Assembly (NCBI GenBank): GCA_964540815.1
Contig: CAZIOH010000117.1
Coordinates: 1-17,851, forward strand
Source of the DNA: CAZIOH01 sp964540815
GTDB taxonomy: Bacteria; Myxococcota_A; Polyangia; Fen-1088
DNA: 17,851 nucleotides
Direction of reading: 5' to 3'
Part shown: one piece after another, positions 15,637 through 17,851 of the stretch
How the letters are laid out: each line of letters starts with the position of its first letter
Position numbering within the stretch: position 1 is the first letter of the stretch
Notes under the pieces: model-generated
Told to the model about the DNA's origin: nothing
Databases searched by the model: none
Seen by the model: the letters and a program-made list of their open reading frames with translations, nothing else
Position numbers and translations under genes: made by a program

Positions 15637-16723
15637 CTCACCGGTTCTGGCGGCGATTCTGGCGCCGCGGCCGACAGCGGGTCGGCCGCGGCCATCATGC
15701 GAACCGCCAGGCGCTCGATGTCGCCCGGCCCGAGCGAGGTTCGAGGAAGGGCCGGCAGTCCGATCATGGGGAGTCCGGGCGCGCGCGCCAGCTCCGCCAG
15801 GACCCCGCTGGCGGCCCGGGCCTGCTCGCGGCTGACGGCCGCGAGCTCGAGCACCTCGTCCAGCGTGGCGTCGCCGGTCTTGCGGGGGAGCCGGTCGAGC
15901 ACGGCTCCCACCCGGGGCTCGAGCAAGGCGTGCCCAGGCAGCGCATTCACCACCAGGGGACCGACACAAAGGGCTCCCGCCCCGCCCGGCCCGGTCGGCA
16001 GGGCGCGCGCCGCCGCCACCAGCTCGACGGTCTCCCGCGCCGGCAGCTCCTCCGCCCGGGTGACGACCACGAAGGCGGACTGGGTGCGATCGCCGAGCAG
16101 CGTGACCAGGGCCCGGGCATCCTTGGCGAGCGGGCCCGCCGGCATGGTGGCGAGGATCGCCCCCGGGATCTTGAGCATGGTGATGGCGTGTCCGCTCGCC
16201 GGACCGTCGAGGATCACGAGGTCGTACTTGCGGCGCGAGCCCACGCGTCCCGGCTCGCCGGTCATCTCGGTGGTGTGCCACCAGGCCTTGCCCAGCATGG
16301 CATACGCGTCGAGCCCCGGAACCGCCGACAGGAAGCCGCGCACCGCCCGGTTCTCGAAGAGCGCGCGATAGACCGCCTCGTACTTGAGGACGAGCAGCGC
16401 GTACTGGTGCAGCGACTCGCGTGGGGTCATGTTGACCACGTCGAGCCCTCGGTCGACCGTGCGCACCACCGGCCCAATCGGGGCCGTCGGGTCGCGGTAC
16501 CCGAGCATGTGCCCGAGGCGCTCGGCCGCGTCGGTCTGCGCGACCAGCACCCGCTTGCCGGCGCGCTGCGCCGCCCGGGCCAGGGCCGCCGCCACGGTGG
16601 TCCGACCCACCCCGCCCTTGCCCGAGAGCACGATGAAGCGCAGGTCGACGAGCCGCCGACCGAGGCTCACCGCTCCGATCTCCGCGCCCGCGGCGCCGCC
16701 CGCCAAGGTCGCCTCGGGCGCGC

Positions 16724-16727
<4 letters not shown>
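15633..16727 (-). CDS. ArsA/GET3-like P-loop ATPase with variant Walker A
   Basis: The 364-residue cytoplasmic protein belongs to the ArsA/MinD-type deviant Walker A ATPases. The P-loop is GKGGVGRT (36-43): the family's intramonomer signature lysine K37 is present, but the usual P-loop lysine is arginine (R42, codon at 16602-16604). The switch II-like motif is DGPASGHAITML (174-185), typical of bacterial ArsA-like proteins that occur in pairs rather than of true arsenite pumps (DTAPTGHTLR). No arsenic genes (arsB, arsC, arsR) or second ArsA copy are visible here. Single-domain, with no membrane segment. It begins inside the stop of the biotinyl-protein gene (ATGA) and its stop overlaps the hydrolase start, so it is in the middle of a coupled operon. 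The role is unknown; targeting or assembly of membrane proteins is the family's other known theme. Confidence 0.85.
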
Positions 16728-17347
<620 letters not shown>

Positions 17348-17350
17348 CGC

Positions 17351-17851
<501 letters not shown>

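Overview
This 17.9-kb, very GC-rich window carries fourteen protein-coding genes and reads as the chromosome of a free-living Gram-negative bacterium. The C-terminal end of the primary sigma factor, a coupled outer-membrane porin, a branched-chain-type 2-oxoacid dehydrogenase and a pair-type ArsA ATPase together suggest the Myxococcota or the old Deltaproteobacteria. That placement is an inference from protein style, not from a marker tree. I see no tRNA, rRNA, CRISPR array, transposase or phage gene. Coding is dense, and the longest stretch without a gene is 221 bases (5224-5444).

Region 1 (2-4818, + strand) is the downstream part of a carbohydrate uptake and catabolism operon. It holds a MalK/UgpC-type ABC ATPase cut by the window edge, a xylose-isomerase-like TIM-barrel protein, a Gfo/Idh/MocA oxidoreductase and a signal-peptide-bearing beta-barrel porin. 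Two of the three junctions are ATGA overlaps. The set would bring a sugar through the outer membrane, energise its import and convert it by isomerisation and NAD-linked redox chemistry. The permeases and binding protein presumably lie upstream of base 1.

Region 2 (4849-9246, - strand) holds a small unknown gene with a plausible promoter and a palindromic operator-like site. Upstream of it is a 2-oxoacid dehydrogenase cluster in the unusual order E1-beta, E2, E1-alpha. E1-beta and E2 keep their key residues, but the alpha-like subunit has lost the thiamine-diphosphate/Mg motif and the conserved HST loop. This is the most unusual thing in the window.

Region 3 (9247-9867) is a divergent promoter region with a 10-bp-arm inverted repeat, followed by a + strand stand-alone HPt phosphotransfer protein. 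That gene overlaps the next, convergent gene by 14 bases.

Region 4 (9854-14634, - strand) is full-length single-chain purL, translationally coupled by ATGA to a P-loop deoxynucleotide-kinase-like gene.

Region 5 (14740-17851, - strand) runs from the C-terminal part of rpoD into a biotinyl carrier protein (3-base gap), an ArsA-like ATPase (ATGA overlap, Walker A lysine replaced by arginine) and a membrane-anchored or exported alpha/beta-hydrolase (ATGA overlap). The tight spacing predicts co-transcription with the housekeeping sigma factor, which is unexpected.

All functional names rest on motifs read by eye. No database search was run.
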